A DNA stretch of 64,000 nt from Nostoc sp. B(2019). Its GTDB lineage: Bacteria > Cyanobacteriota > Cyanobacteriia > Cyanobacteriales > Nostocaceae. The notes beneath the pieces are model-generated. The model was not told where the DNA came from and did no database searches. It saw nothing but the letters and a program-made list of their open reading frames with translations. A program made the position numbers and the translations under genes. Shown here piece after piece: positions 56,905 through 64,000 of this stretch. The stretch lies in the NCBI RefSeq assembly GCF_010091925.1, contig NZ_WVID01000012.1:186001-250000 (forward strand). Reading direction: 5' to 3'. The number at the start of each line of letters is the position of its first letter. Positions within the stretch are counted from its first letter, which is position 1.

Positions 56905-57096
56905 CTTAACTTTTGCTAAGTATATGCAATGAAAGCATCGCTAACTATATTAAATTGCCCTTAATAAGGTTATGAAGTGGGCTGTAATTTTGCATACTAT
57001 AATTTCCTGATAGAATGCTGGGAAGAAGCTGAATTTTTTTATAGATAAATTAGAAACCTTATTAATGGCTCTTTTCGCTAAACTTGCTGAGGTTTT

Positions 57097-57813
57097 ATGA
57101 GTTTGATTCTGCCCAAACGCACCCTATCCCGTCGTCATTTACTGCAAATATCTGGACTTTCTGGATTAGGCTTATTTCTAGGTGGATGTGGGACAAATTT
57201 GTTCTCAGATAATGTAAGACAAATATCTGAGCCACTAAACCAAAGTTTGGAAGCGCTTCTACAAACTCAAAAGCCCATACCTGAATTTTCTCTGAGTGCC
57301 ATTGAGCCAGATAAATTGCTGGTTAATACGTTTGACTTCACCCCGCAAATTGACCCAGCGCAGTTTTACCTAACTATTGATGGTGAGGTAAATAATTCAA
57401 TGCGATTGAGTATGGCAGACATTCAAAAACTTCCCTTGACTTCGATGGTGATTCGCCATGTCTGTGTTGAAGGCTGGGCTGCGATCGTTCAATGGGGAGG
57501 TGTGCGATTACGAGACTTAGTGGCACTAGTACAGCCTAAATCAAGCGTCCGCTATGTCTACTTCAAATCTGCCGATGGCTATTACGAAAGCTGGGATATT
57601 GCCTCTGCTGTGCATCCTCAAACTCTCATGGCTTATCAGAAGAATGGGCAACCATTATCAGTTGATAATGGTGCGCCTATACGCCTAGCATCCCCCATTA
57701 AACTGGGCTACAAGCAAAGTAAGTGGGTAACTCAGATTACACTAACCAGCAATTTATTGCCTACTAAAGGTTATTGGGAGGATCAGGGGTATGAATGGTT
57801 TGCAGGACTGTAG
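57097..57813 (+). CDS. Sulfite-oxidase-family molybdopterin oxidoreductase
   Basis: 238 residues. The twin-arginine start (LSRRHLLQISGLSGLGLFLGG) is followed by a lipobox-like cysteine at 31, so export by Tat is likely. The molybdopterin domain is of the SUOX/YedY type: the Mo ligand is Cys123 in HVCVEGW, and the C-terminal block (PIKLGYKQSKWVTQI) binds the cofactor. No heme domain is fused. The enzyme sits between kdpC and kdpD in the opposite orientation, which is unusual for the locus. Substrate unknown; MoaB/Mog at 34977 could supply cofactor. Confidence 0.85.
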   Translation: MSLILPKRTLSRRHLLQISGLSGLGLFLGGCGTNLFSDNVRQISEPLNQSLEALLQTQKPIPEFSLSAIEPDKLLVNTFDFTPQIDPAQFYLTIDGEVNNSMRLSMADIQKLPLTSMVIRHVCVEGWAAIVQWGGVRLRDLVALVQPKSSVRYVYFKSADGYYESWDIASAVHPQTLMAYQKNGQPLSVDNGAPIRLASPIKLGYKQSKWVTQITLTSNLLPTKGYWEDQGYEWFAGL

Positions 57814-57838
57814 AGACGTTGCAATGCAACGTCTCTAC
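57810..57838. terminator. Perfect palindrome at the molybdoenzyme stop codon
   Basis: GTAGAGACGTTGC and GCAACGTCTCTAC around a 3-base centre, overlapping the TAG stop of the molybdoenzyme gene and 21 bp from the kdpC stop. It may end transcription in both directions; it is also a member of the GTAGAGAC repeat family. Confidence 0.6.
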
Positions 57839-57858
57839 AATTTATTTCTATTCACATT

Positions 57859-58461
57859 TTATTGATTCTGCTTACTATTAATTTCTTGCAGGTCAAGCGC
57901 ATAATTCAAGCGCAGAACATTGACTCCCGGCTCGCCAAAAATCCATAAAAATCTACCATCAGTATATTTATTAATTAAACGTAGGATCTCGTTTTCTTCT
58001 ACTTCCCGCGCACGAGCAACTCGCGGCAACTGCTCTTGTGCTGCTCTTAATGAAATATGAGGGTCTAAGCCAGATCCAGAAGTATAAATTAAATCAGCGA
58101 TCGGTTGAATATTTTCTTCTCGTAATTGATTAGCCCGCTCTACAACTCGATCCAGTAGCTCTGGATTACTAGCAGCGAGGTTACTAGCACCAGAGATGCC
58201 AGTTGGCCTGGCTCTTTTTCCTTGGCTATATCTAACAGTACTGGGACGAGGATGGAAATATCGTTCGGATGTAAATACCTGACCAATCAAAACTGAACCA
58301 ATTGGTTCATTTTTTAAATTCGGCATGATACTGCCGTTAGCTTGAAATGGAAAGAAAACTTGACCCACTACAAGGATTACGAGAGGATAGATGATTGCAG
58401 TCAGCAACCAAAGTACCAGAGTTACGCAAATTGCTCTAATAGTTTCTCTAATAATAGACAT
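57859..58461 (-). CDS. kdpC: K+-transporting ATPase subunit KdpC
   Basis: 200-residue KdpC. One N-terminal transmembrane helix (LVLWLLTAIIYPLVILVVGQVF) anchors a periplasmic domain with the family segments IGSVLIGQVFTSERYFHPRPS and TSGSGLDPHISLRAAQEQLPRVARAR. KdpC stabilises the KdpFABC complex. The longer C-terminus (residues about 175-200) is seen in cyanobacterial forms. Fifty bp after the kdpG-like gene. Confidence 0.95.
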   Translation of the reverse strand: MSIIRETIRAICVTLVLWLLTAIIYPLVILVVGQVFFPFQANGSIMPNLKNEPIGSVLIGQVFTSERYFHPRPSTVRYSQGKRARPTGISGASNLAASNPELLDRVVERANQLREENIQPIADLIYTSGSGLDPHISLRAAQEQLPRVARAREVEENEILRLINKYTDGRFLWIFGEPGVNVLRLNYALDLQEINSKQNQ

Positions 58462-58511
58462 AAAAAAGTTTCCACTTGTTCTTAGAATTTTATATTTAAT
58501 TTTTAATTATT

Positions 58512-58799
58512 TTAAAAGCGTTCTGGTTGAAAAACGACGACAAACAAGTAAATTATGAGTGCCAGCGCCACAAATCCCAAGATGCCAATTGCCCAGGCAG
58601 AACGTTGTTCTAGGGTGTTATTAGCAGCATAAACAGCTGAGGGAACTACCACATTCAAACACAGCAAGATAAAAACAGCGAGTGGTAAGTTTTGTTTACG
58701 TCTTTGCGACCCAATCAAGGAAATTGTCTGCATCACATTTATTGATAAAAACTTGCCTAATAAACCAACTTGTCTCATAGTTCTCTTTATTCTTTGCAT
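58512..58799 (-). CDS. kdpG: KdpG-like small membrane protein
   Basis: 95-residue protein between kdpB and kdpC, the position of the extra gene kdpG in the kdpABGCD operons of Anabaena. It has two hydrophobic stretches (LPLAVFILLCLNVVVPSAVYA, and AIGILGFVALALIIYLFVVVF), the second of which resembles KdpF. The name is based on position and size; a role in complex stability is plausible but not shown. Confidence 0.75.
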   Translation of the reverse strand: MQRIKRTMRQVGLLGKFLSINVMQTISLIGSQRRKQNLPLAVFILLCLNVVVPSAVYAANNTLEQRSAWAIGILGFVALALIIYLFVVVFQPERF

Positions 58800-58882
58800 T
58801 CTTGCTATCTTGGCAGTTAATTTATGAGAAAAATCTGAGCAGCGAAAGCCACTACTCAGAAGTTTGGATAATTTTGAATTGC

Positions 58883-60979
58883 TTAAGCCAACCCCACAAC
58901 TGTGATTAGCATATCTATTAACTTTATGGCAATGAACGGTGCAATCACTCCACCTAAACCATAAATCAAGATATTGCGTTGTAAGAGTTGATTAGCCGTC
59001 AGGGGTCTAAACTGCACACCTTTCAAAGCCAAGGGAATCAAAGCTGGAATAATCAAAGCATTATAAATCAGTGCCGATAGTACGGCAGACTTAACACTGG
59101 TCAAATTCATAATATTTAGGCTTTGCAGGTTAGCAGCGGCAAAGACCACTGGAATAATTGCAAAGTATTTAGCAATATCATTGGCGATGGAAAATGTAGT
59201 CAATGCTCCGCGAGTAATCAGCAATTGTTTGCCAATGCTAACAATATCGATCAGCTTTGTGGGGTCAGAGTCCAAATCCACCATATTGGCGGCTTCTTTT
59301 GCTGCTTGAGTCCCCGTATTCATAGCTACGCCGACGTTAGCTTGGGCTAACGCTGGAGCATCGTTAGTCCCGTCGCCTGTCATGGCAACTAGTTTACCTG
59401 CTGTTTGTTCTCTTTGAATGACGCTGATTTTGTCTTCTGGTGTCGCTTCGGCAATGAAGTCATCTACCCCGGCTTCTTTGGCAATGACAGAAGCAGTAAT
59501 CCGGTTGTCTCCAGTCAGCATGATGGTACGTACTCCCATCCGTCGCAGTTGCTCGAAGCGATCGCGGATACCAGGTTTCACAATATCTTTAAGATAAATC
59601 ACTCCGTAGATTTCGTTATCTAGGCATACTGCTAGGGGTGTACCTCCCAGTTGGGAAACTCGTTCGTAAGTGGCATCCAGTTCCGGGGTGTCGCGTCCAT
59701 TGTGGGAACGTACAAACCCTTTAATGGCTCCAACCGCTCCTTTGCGTGCTTCATGTCCGCCTGGTAAGTTAGTGCCACTCATGCGTGTTTTGGCAGAAAA
59801 ATTCACTCCTTCTGCTTGATTGGGGTCGAAATCAAACTTAGCACCTAACTTTTCTGCTAATCGAACAATAGATTTACCTTCTGGTGTATCGTCAAACACA
59901 CTAGCTGCCCAAGCTACATTAGCAATTTCTGCCATTGAGTGACCGTTGATCGGGATAAATTCCTCAGCCAAACGGTTGCCAAGAGTAATCGTACCTGTCT
60001 TGTCGAGAACTAAAGTGTTGACATCGCCACAGGCTTCGACTGCTCGTCCAGAAGTGGCAATAACGTTAAATTGGGCAACTCTATCCATACCAGCAATCCC
60101 AATAGAACTTAGTAATCCGCCAATAGTTGTAGGAATCAGCGCAACCAACAAGGCAATTAAAATTGGTACGCTGACTGGACTGTTGACGTAATAAGCAAAT
60201 GCGGGCAAGGTTACTATAACAAACAGAAACACTAAACTGAGAACTGCCAATAATACTGTTAGAGCGATTTCATTGGGTGTTTTGCTGCGTTCTGCTCCTT
60301 CCACCAAGGCAATCATCCGGTCGATAAACCCTTTGCCTGGGTCAGCTGTGATACGGATAATCAATTCATCAGAGATAATCCGCGTACCGCCAGTCACCGA
60401 ACTAGCAACATCTGAGCCTGATTCCTTGAGAACTGGTGCAGATTCCCCGGTAACTGCCGATTCATCCACTGAGGCGACGCCCATAATTACCTCGCCATCG
60501 GCGGGAATGATATCACCAGCAACGATGTAAATAGTATCGCCTTGTTTGAGGCTAGTAGATGCGACTTCACTAATCAAGCCATCGGGGGCGAGTTTTTTAG
60601 CGATGGTTTCTAACTGCGTTGAGCGTAAAGTATCGGCTTGGGCTTTACCTCGCCCTTCAGCTACGGCTTCCGCAAAATTGGCAAACCAAACGGTGAAGAA
60701 TAAAATCCCTGTTAACAAGCCGTTGAAAAGTTGCGGGTTCTTCTGCGAATCTGGGCCAAAGAGGTTGGGATCAATGGTTACTGCTAGGGTGATGATTGTC
60801 CCAACCCAAACCAAAAACATCACTGGGTTTTTGAGTGCATATTTGGGATTGAGCTTGATAAAAGCATCCCTAATTGCTCTGAGATAAAGTCCTTTAGTAT
60901 TTATCTTCGCCTTTTTGCGTGCTTGGCGGCGATCGCCAGGCCGGGAACTTGGGCGTCTAGCTTTAGAGGTAGTTGCCAC
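58883..60979 (-). CDS. kdpB: K+-transporting P-type ATPase subunit KdpB
   Basis: 698-residue catalytic subunit. The phosphorylation motif is DKTGTITLGNR, the dephosphorylation motif VTGESAP lies in the actuator domain, and TGDGTNDAPALAQANVGVAM forms the hinge. It couples ATP hydrolysis to high-affinity K+ uptake with KdpA. An extra basic N-terminal segment (about 25 residues) is typical of the cyanobacterial form. The 150-bp gap to kdpA contains a long G-rich (C-rich on the coding strand) tract. Confidence 0.97.
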   Translation of the reverse strand: MATTSKARRPSSRPGDRRQARKKAKINTKGLYLRAIRDAFIKLNPKYALKNPVMFLVWVGTIITLAVTIDPNLFGPDSQKNPQLFNGLLTGILFFTVWFANFAEAVAEGRGKAQADTLRSTQLETIAKKLAPDGLISEVASTSLKQGDTIYIVAGDIIPADGEVIMGVASVDESAVTGESAPVLKESGSDVASSVTGGTRIISDELIIRITADPGKGFIDRMIALVEGAERSKTPNEIALTVLLAVLSLVFLFVIVTLPAFAYYVNSPVSVPILIALLVALIPTTIGGLLSSIGIAGMDRVAQFNVIATSGRAVEACGDVNTLVLDKTGTITLGNRLAEEFIPINGHSMAEIANVAWAASVFDDTPEGKSIVRLAEKLGAKFDFDPNQAEGVNFSAKTRMSGTNLPGGHEARKGAVGAIKGFVRSHNGRDTPELDATYERVSQLGGTPLAVCLDNEIYGVIYLKDIVKPGIRDRFEQLRRMGVRTIMLTGDNRITASVIAKEAGVDDFIAEATPEDKISVIQREQTAGKLVAMTGDGTNDAPALAQANVGVAMNTGTQAAKEAANMVDLDSDPTKLIDIVSIGKQLLITRGALTTFSIANDIAKYFAIIPVVFAAANLQSLNIMNLTSVKSAVLSALIYNALIIPALIPLALKGVQFRPLTANQLLQRNILIYGLGGVIAPFIAIKLIDMLITVVGLA

Positions 60980-61129
60980 CGTATTTATATAGTTAGTGAG
61001 GAGGGGAGGAGGGTAGGAGTGGGAGAGTGGGGGAGGGGAGGAGTGGGGATTGATTTTGAATTGTTTCTTTCTTCTTCTTTTTATCTTCTTGTCACCCTAT
61101 TTTCCTATCTCCCCCTTCCTGCTCCTCTT
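60980..61129. other. Purine/pyrimidine-biased kdpA-kdpB spacer
   Basis: On the + strand the spacer runs in GGGGAGGAGGG-type words from about 61000 to 61050, then becomes pyrimidine-rich. Such tracts recur in this genome (for example near 45130 and 40800) and are dispersed repeats. No gene. Confidence 0.5.
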
Positions 61130-62830
61130 CTAATTGCCGGATGCTAACTTAAAACCCTCGGCTATGGGGCCTAAAGCCAGAACTGGAAAGAAAGTTAGCA
61201 CTCCCAAAATCAGAGTTACTCCAGCTGTGACACCAGTAAATACCAGAGAATCGGTTTTCAAAGTACCTGGGGTTTCGGGTACTGCTTGTTTACGAGACAT
61301 ACTGTCAGCTAACAGCAGGATGGCAATAATCGGAATGTAGCGCCCTCCTAACAAACCAACTAGAGTACTCAAGTTCCACCATAAAGTGTTATCCTTCAAG
61401 CCTTCTAAGCCAGAGCCATTATTTGCCGCCGCTGAGGCATACTCATAAACTACTTGAGAAATGCCATGATAACCAGCGTTGCTAATTCCAGATAGGGAAA
61501 TCGGATAAGCTAAGGCGATCGCACTGGGAATTAAAACTACAATTGGGTGAATCAGCAACACTACACTTGCAAGGACGATTTCTCTCTTTTCTATTTTCCG
61601 CCCTAAAAACTCTGGGGTGCGTCCCACCATTAGCCCAGTTAAAAACACGGTAAGAATTAAATAAATAAATAGGTAAGCCGTCCCAGTCCCCTGACCACCC
61701 CAAATAACCTGGATAAACAGGTTGAATAAAGTTGAAAATAGTCCTTGTGGCATCAAGGAATCATGCATTCCATTGACAGCGCCACACATGGTGGCGGTTG
61801 TCATAACCGCCCATAACGCTGTTTGTGCCCAGCCAAATCGAACTTCTTTGCCCTCTAAATTAGGCTGTTCTAATCCGAAGGTGGCATTAACGAGGGGATT
61901 ACCTTGTAGTTCTCCTACAGCTGTCACCCCAATCAAAATTACAAAAATCACAAACACCATCCAAAAAAGCAACCAAGCTTGTTTGATGTTGTTGGCAAAC
62001 AAACCGTAGGTGTAAATCAAGGCAGCTGGAATCGAAATCATGGCGATGGTTTCTATTAAGTTAGAAGCGCCATTCGGATTTTCAAAGGGGTGAGCAGAGT
62101 TAACACCAAAAAAACCACCGCCATTCTCGCCCAACATTTTGATCATCTCAAATGATGCCACTGGGCCTCTAGCAAGATACTGTGTCCCCCCATCTAAGGT
62201 TTTCACAACCAGAGTTCCAGCTAATGTTTGCGGTACACCTACTATAAGCAAGGCGATCGCCCCGATAATTGAAATTGGCAGCAATATCCGCGTGATTGCA
62301 CGGGTAATATCTACGTAGAAGTTTCCTAGTCCTCTACCTGTCAACCCGCGAATAAAGGCAATTCCTACTGCTAACCCGGTGGCTGCTGAGGTGAACATCA
62401 AAAAACCTAAAGCCGCTACCTGGCTAAAATAGCTTAAGGTTGTCTCCCCAGAGTAGTGTTGCTGATCGGTATTCGTCAGAAATGAAATGGTGGTGTGTAA
62501 CAAAATATCCCAGGTGGGCGCACCGAAACCATTGGGATTCCAGGGCAAGATTCTCTGAAAATATATCAGTAAATAGACTGATATACCCATGATTAGGTTA
62601 GTGTATAATACTGCGCGGATATACTGCCAACCCGTCATATCATCTTTCCTGCGTACACCCGCTACTACGTAGAGGCTGCGCTCTATCGGGTTCATTAACA
62701 GATCAAGCAGTGTTCTTTCTCCTAAGAAGACACGCGCCATGTATCTTCCTAATACTGGAGTGATTGCTATAACGATACACAACGTTAAGCCAATTTGTAA
62801 AAAACCTTGTCCCATGTATTTCGTTCTCAA
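61130..62830 (-). CDS. kdpA: K+-transporting ATPase subunit KdpA
   Basis: 566-residue channel-like subunit. Selectivity-filter loops are recognisable ([42 protein letters not shown], and [19 protein letters not shown]). Ten or so membrane helices. It binds and conducts K+ in the KdpFABC pump. It is the first gene of the operon, with an AT-rich 538-bp region upstream that must contain the K+-regulated promoter. Confidence 0.96.
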   Translation of the reverse strand: MRTKYMGQGFLQIGLTLCIVIAITPVLGRYMARVFLGERTLLDLLMNPIERSLYVVAGVRRKDDMTGWQYIRAVLYTNLIMGISVYLLIYFQRILPWNPNGFGAPTWDILLHTTISFLTNTDQQHYSGETTLSYFSQVAALGFLMFTSAATGLAVGIAFIRGLTGRGLGNFYVDITRAITRILLPISIIGAIALLIVGVPQTLAGTLVVKTLDGGTQYLARGPVASFEMIKMLGENGGGFFGVNSAHPFENPNGASNLIETIAMISIPAALIYTYGLFANNIKQAWLLFWMVFVIFVILIGVTAVGELQGNPLVNATFGLEQPNLEGKEVRFGWAQTALWAVMTTATMCGAVNGMHDSLMPQGLFSTLFNLFIQVIWGGQGTGTAYLFIYLILTVFLTGLMVGRTPEFLGRKIEKREIVLASVVLLIHPIVVLIPSAIALAYPISLSGISNAGYHGISQVVYEYASAAANNGSGLEGLKDNTLWWNLSTLVGLLGGRYIPIIAILLLADSMSRKQAVPETPGTLKTDSLVFTGVTAGVTLILGVLTFFPVLALGPIAEGFKLASGN

Positions 62831-63368
62831 TTAAACTTAAGTGTTAGCAAGCTAATTCTTAGAAATAACAGAATATCAAGATATTTTTTAAAATTTCTGT
62901 GAAGAATATTTAAATTTTACTCTTATTCATTTATTTGATCAGTTATTACTATCTGTTTATACAATACATTCTTAAAGTTTGCTACTTTCAAAGATATAAA
63001 TATTAGAATTAGAAAAAATTTTAATGCGCCTGATAATTATTTTTGTATAAAGTTACACCACTTCACATACTTACCTGTAACCAAAACTAAGGTGAGCAAA
63101 TAATTTTATTTATTTAATATTTTGTTTAAAAAGAATTTAGCTAGTTCAGATTTTTTTAGAAAACATCTAAATACTTTTATACTAAATTATCAGAAAAAAT
63201 AATTACACATGAGATATAGTTTAACGAGGAAAATATATATTAGGATAGCTATATTTTAAGTCTTAAGAAATATATATAAAGACATAAATGTGATGTGTAC
63301 AGATAAATCAGAATTATGTCTGAATTAAATAGTTTTATGGATTGTTTGATTCTAATTTTTTAGAAAAA
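62831..63368. promoter_or_regulatory. AT-rich region upstream of kdpA
   Basis: 538 bp between divergent kdpA and a small membrane-protein gene. It is very AT-rich with no visible open frame of quality. It must carry the kdp promoter and any K+-response operator, but I cannot point to a specific site. Confidence 0.4.
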
Positions 63369-63692
63369 ATGATGATATTAAGTCGATTATTGACTATTAA
63401 AGAGGCTCTAGATGAGCGTGGGAAAATCTATTGGCTGATAGCGATCGCCTTTACTATGGTGATATTGCTGGAATACTTGATACCGCTATACGGAGATGAT
63501 TTTGTTGGCAGATTCCTAATTGAATCAGAGAGCAGTTTTGGGAGTCACTTTCGCAGCTACGGGATTAACATTGTTGAATTTGTTTGTCCGAGGAGTGCTG
63601 GCACTGTTGCTAACTGGTTGGTTAAGCAACCGCAACCGCCGCAATCAAGCAGCGATATTGAAAATTTAAATTTGTTTGATCCGACTTTGTAA
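63369..63692 (+). CDS. Small single-helix membrane protein
   Basis: About 107 residues if ATG 63369 is used; a TTG at 63342 would add nine. It has one clear transmembrane helix (YWLIAIAFTMVILLEYLIPL) after a charged helix (IKEALDERGK) and a soluble Ser/Pro-rich C-terminal tail. I recognise no family. The gene is divergent from kdpA. Confidence 0.55.
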   Translation: MMILSRLLTIKEALDERGKIYWLIAIAFTMVILLEYLIPLYGDDFVGRFLIESESSFGSHFRSYGINIVEFVCPRSAGTVANWLVKQPQPPQSSSDIENLNLFDPTL

Positions 63693-63816
63693 AATTGATG
63701 ATTTAATAGTAAATCCAACTCTTCGGCAGTTGGCTCCAAAAGAGCTTCTTGATGACTGTAAGCATCAGCAAAAACAGTTTGATTTGTTACTGAATCTCAA
63801 TCTTCAGCACATTTGA
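63676..63816 (+). CDS. Possible small ORF overlapping the previous gene
   Basis: From a TTG at 63676 a frame of 46 codons runs to TGA at 63816 and encodes a polar, protein-like sequence (VNPTLRQLAPKELLDDCKHQ, QFDLLLNLNLQHI). It overlaps the end of the previous gene in another frame. It might be a C-terminal fragment displaced by a frameshift. Weakly supported. Confidence 0.2.
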   Translation: MIRLCKIDDLIVNPTLRQLAPKELLDDCKHQQKQFDLLLNLNLQHI

Positions 63817-64000
63817 GTGATTACAGTAATAATACAGTAGCAACTATTATATTTTTAGCATAATTTTGTACTGAATTATAATATTAGGCTTTTTTTACCT
63901 TATTCAAAATAGGTTTTAATTCCCTATTCAATTTAGCCACGAAAGTGAATGCTGAGTCATGCATTTCCTATTTAGTGCTGTGTTGCTAAAGTCATAAATT

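Overview
The window is chromosomal DNA of a filamentous, probably heterocyst-forming cyanobacterium of the Nostoc/Anabaena group. Evidence: photosynthesis genes (psaE, psb28, ndhO, a class II FBP/SBPase), a PrcA-like calcium-dependent protease, PEP-CTERM proteins, a kdpABGC(D) potassium operon with the cyanobacterial extra gene, very frequent HIP1 octamers (GCGATCGC), and many nested palindromic repeats typical of Nostocales intergenic DNA. I found no rRNA, tRNA, CRISPR array or complete insertion sequence. Family names come from recognisable motifs and recall; no database search was run.

Layout. 1-2000: a PEP-CTERM gene and a decayed paralogue. 2000-8600: monothiol glutaredoxin plus BolA, a secreted protein, a subtilase with P-domain (prcA-like), a PlsC-type acyltransferase, tadA, grxC and a DUF981 membrane protein. 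8900-11500: glpX and hemA, then about 500 bp of stacked hairpins. 12250-18500: a small HTH protein, an ArsR/DUF2087 regulator, a PstS-like lipoprotein with a histidine kinase, and livM-livG. 18700-22630: a putative toxin-antitoxin pair, pgi, and a Rossmann-like protein with an ACT-domain protein. 22700-27800 is the most accessory-looking part: a two-gene cassette with an aspartic-protease-like protein lies between imperfect direct repeats, next to a three-gene operon (winged-helix protein, AAA-type ATPase, PD-(D/E)XK nuclease) that looks like an uncharacterised defence or DNA-processing system. 28260-29190: a lipoprotein and a 60-bp tandem-repeat protein. 29300-48120: mostly housekeeping genes (mdh, ndhO, mutM, psaE, mraY, moaB, psb28, dtd, a CobW GTPase, cysS, tldD/pmbA, coaD, lgt, cobM, rlmN). 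48350-53600: PadR regulator with membrane protein, a Gln-rich secreted protein, and an AT-rich glycosyltransferase/acyltransferase cluster. 53600-63700: anmK, a kdpD broken by a small repeat, a SUOX-family molybdoenzyme, kdpC-kdpG-kdpB-kdpA, and a small membrane protein.

Several genes work together. Glutaredoxin and BolA are an iron-sulfur pair. KdpA, B and C form the K+ pump that KdpD would normally help control. The PstS-like protein and the histidine kinase look like a sensing pair. TldD and PmbA form one protease. The wHTH, ATPase and nuclease genes are tightly packed and probably act as one system.

A recurring theme is invasion by small palindromic repeats. One copy (82 bp) frameshifts kdpD, and its removal restores a 395-codon frame. 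Another sits in frame inside anmK. Others touch the stop codons of mraY and the molybdoenzyme gene, and an inverted nested pair flanks ndhO-mutM-psaE.
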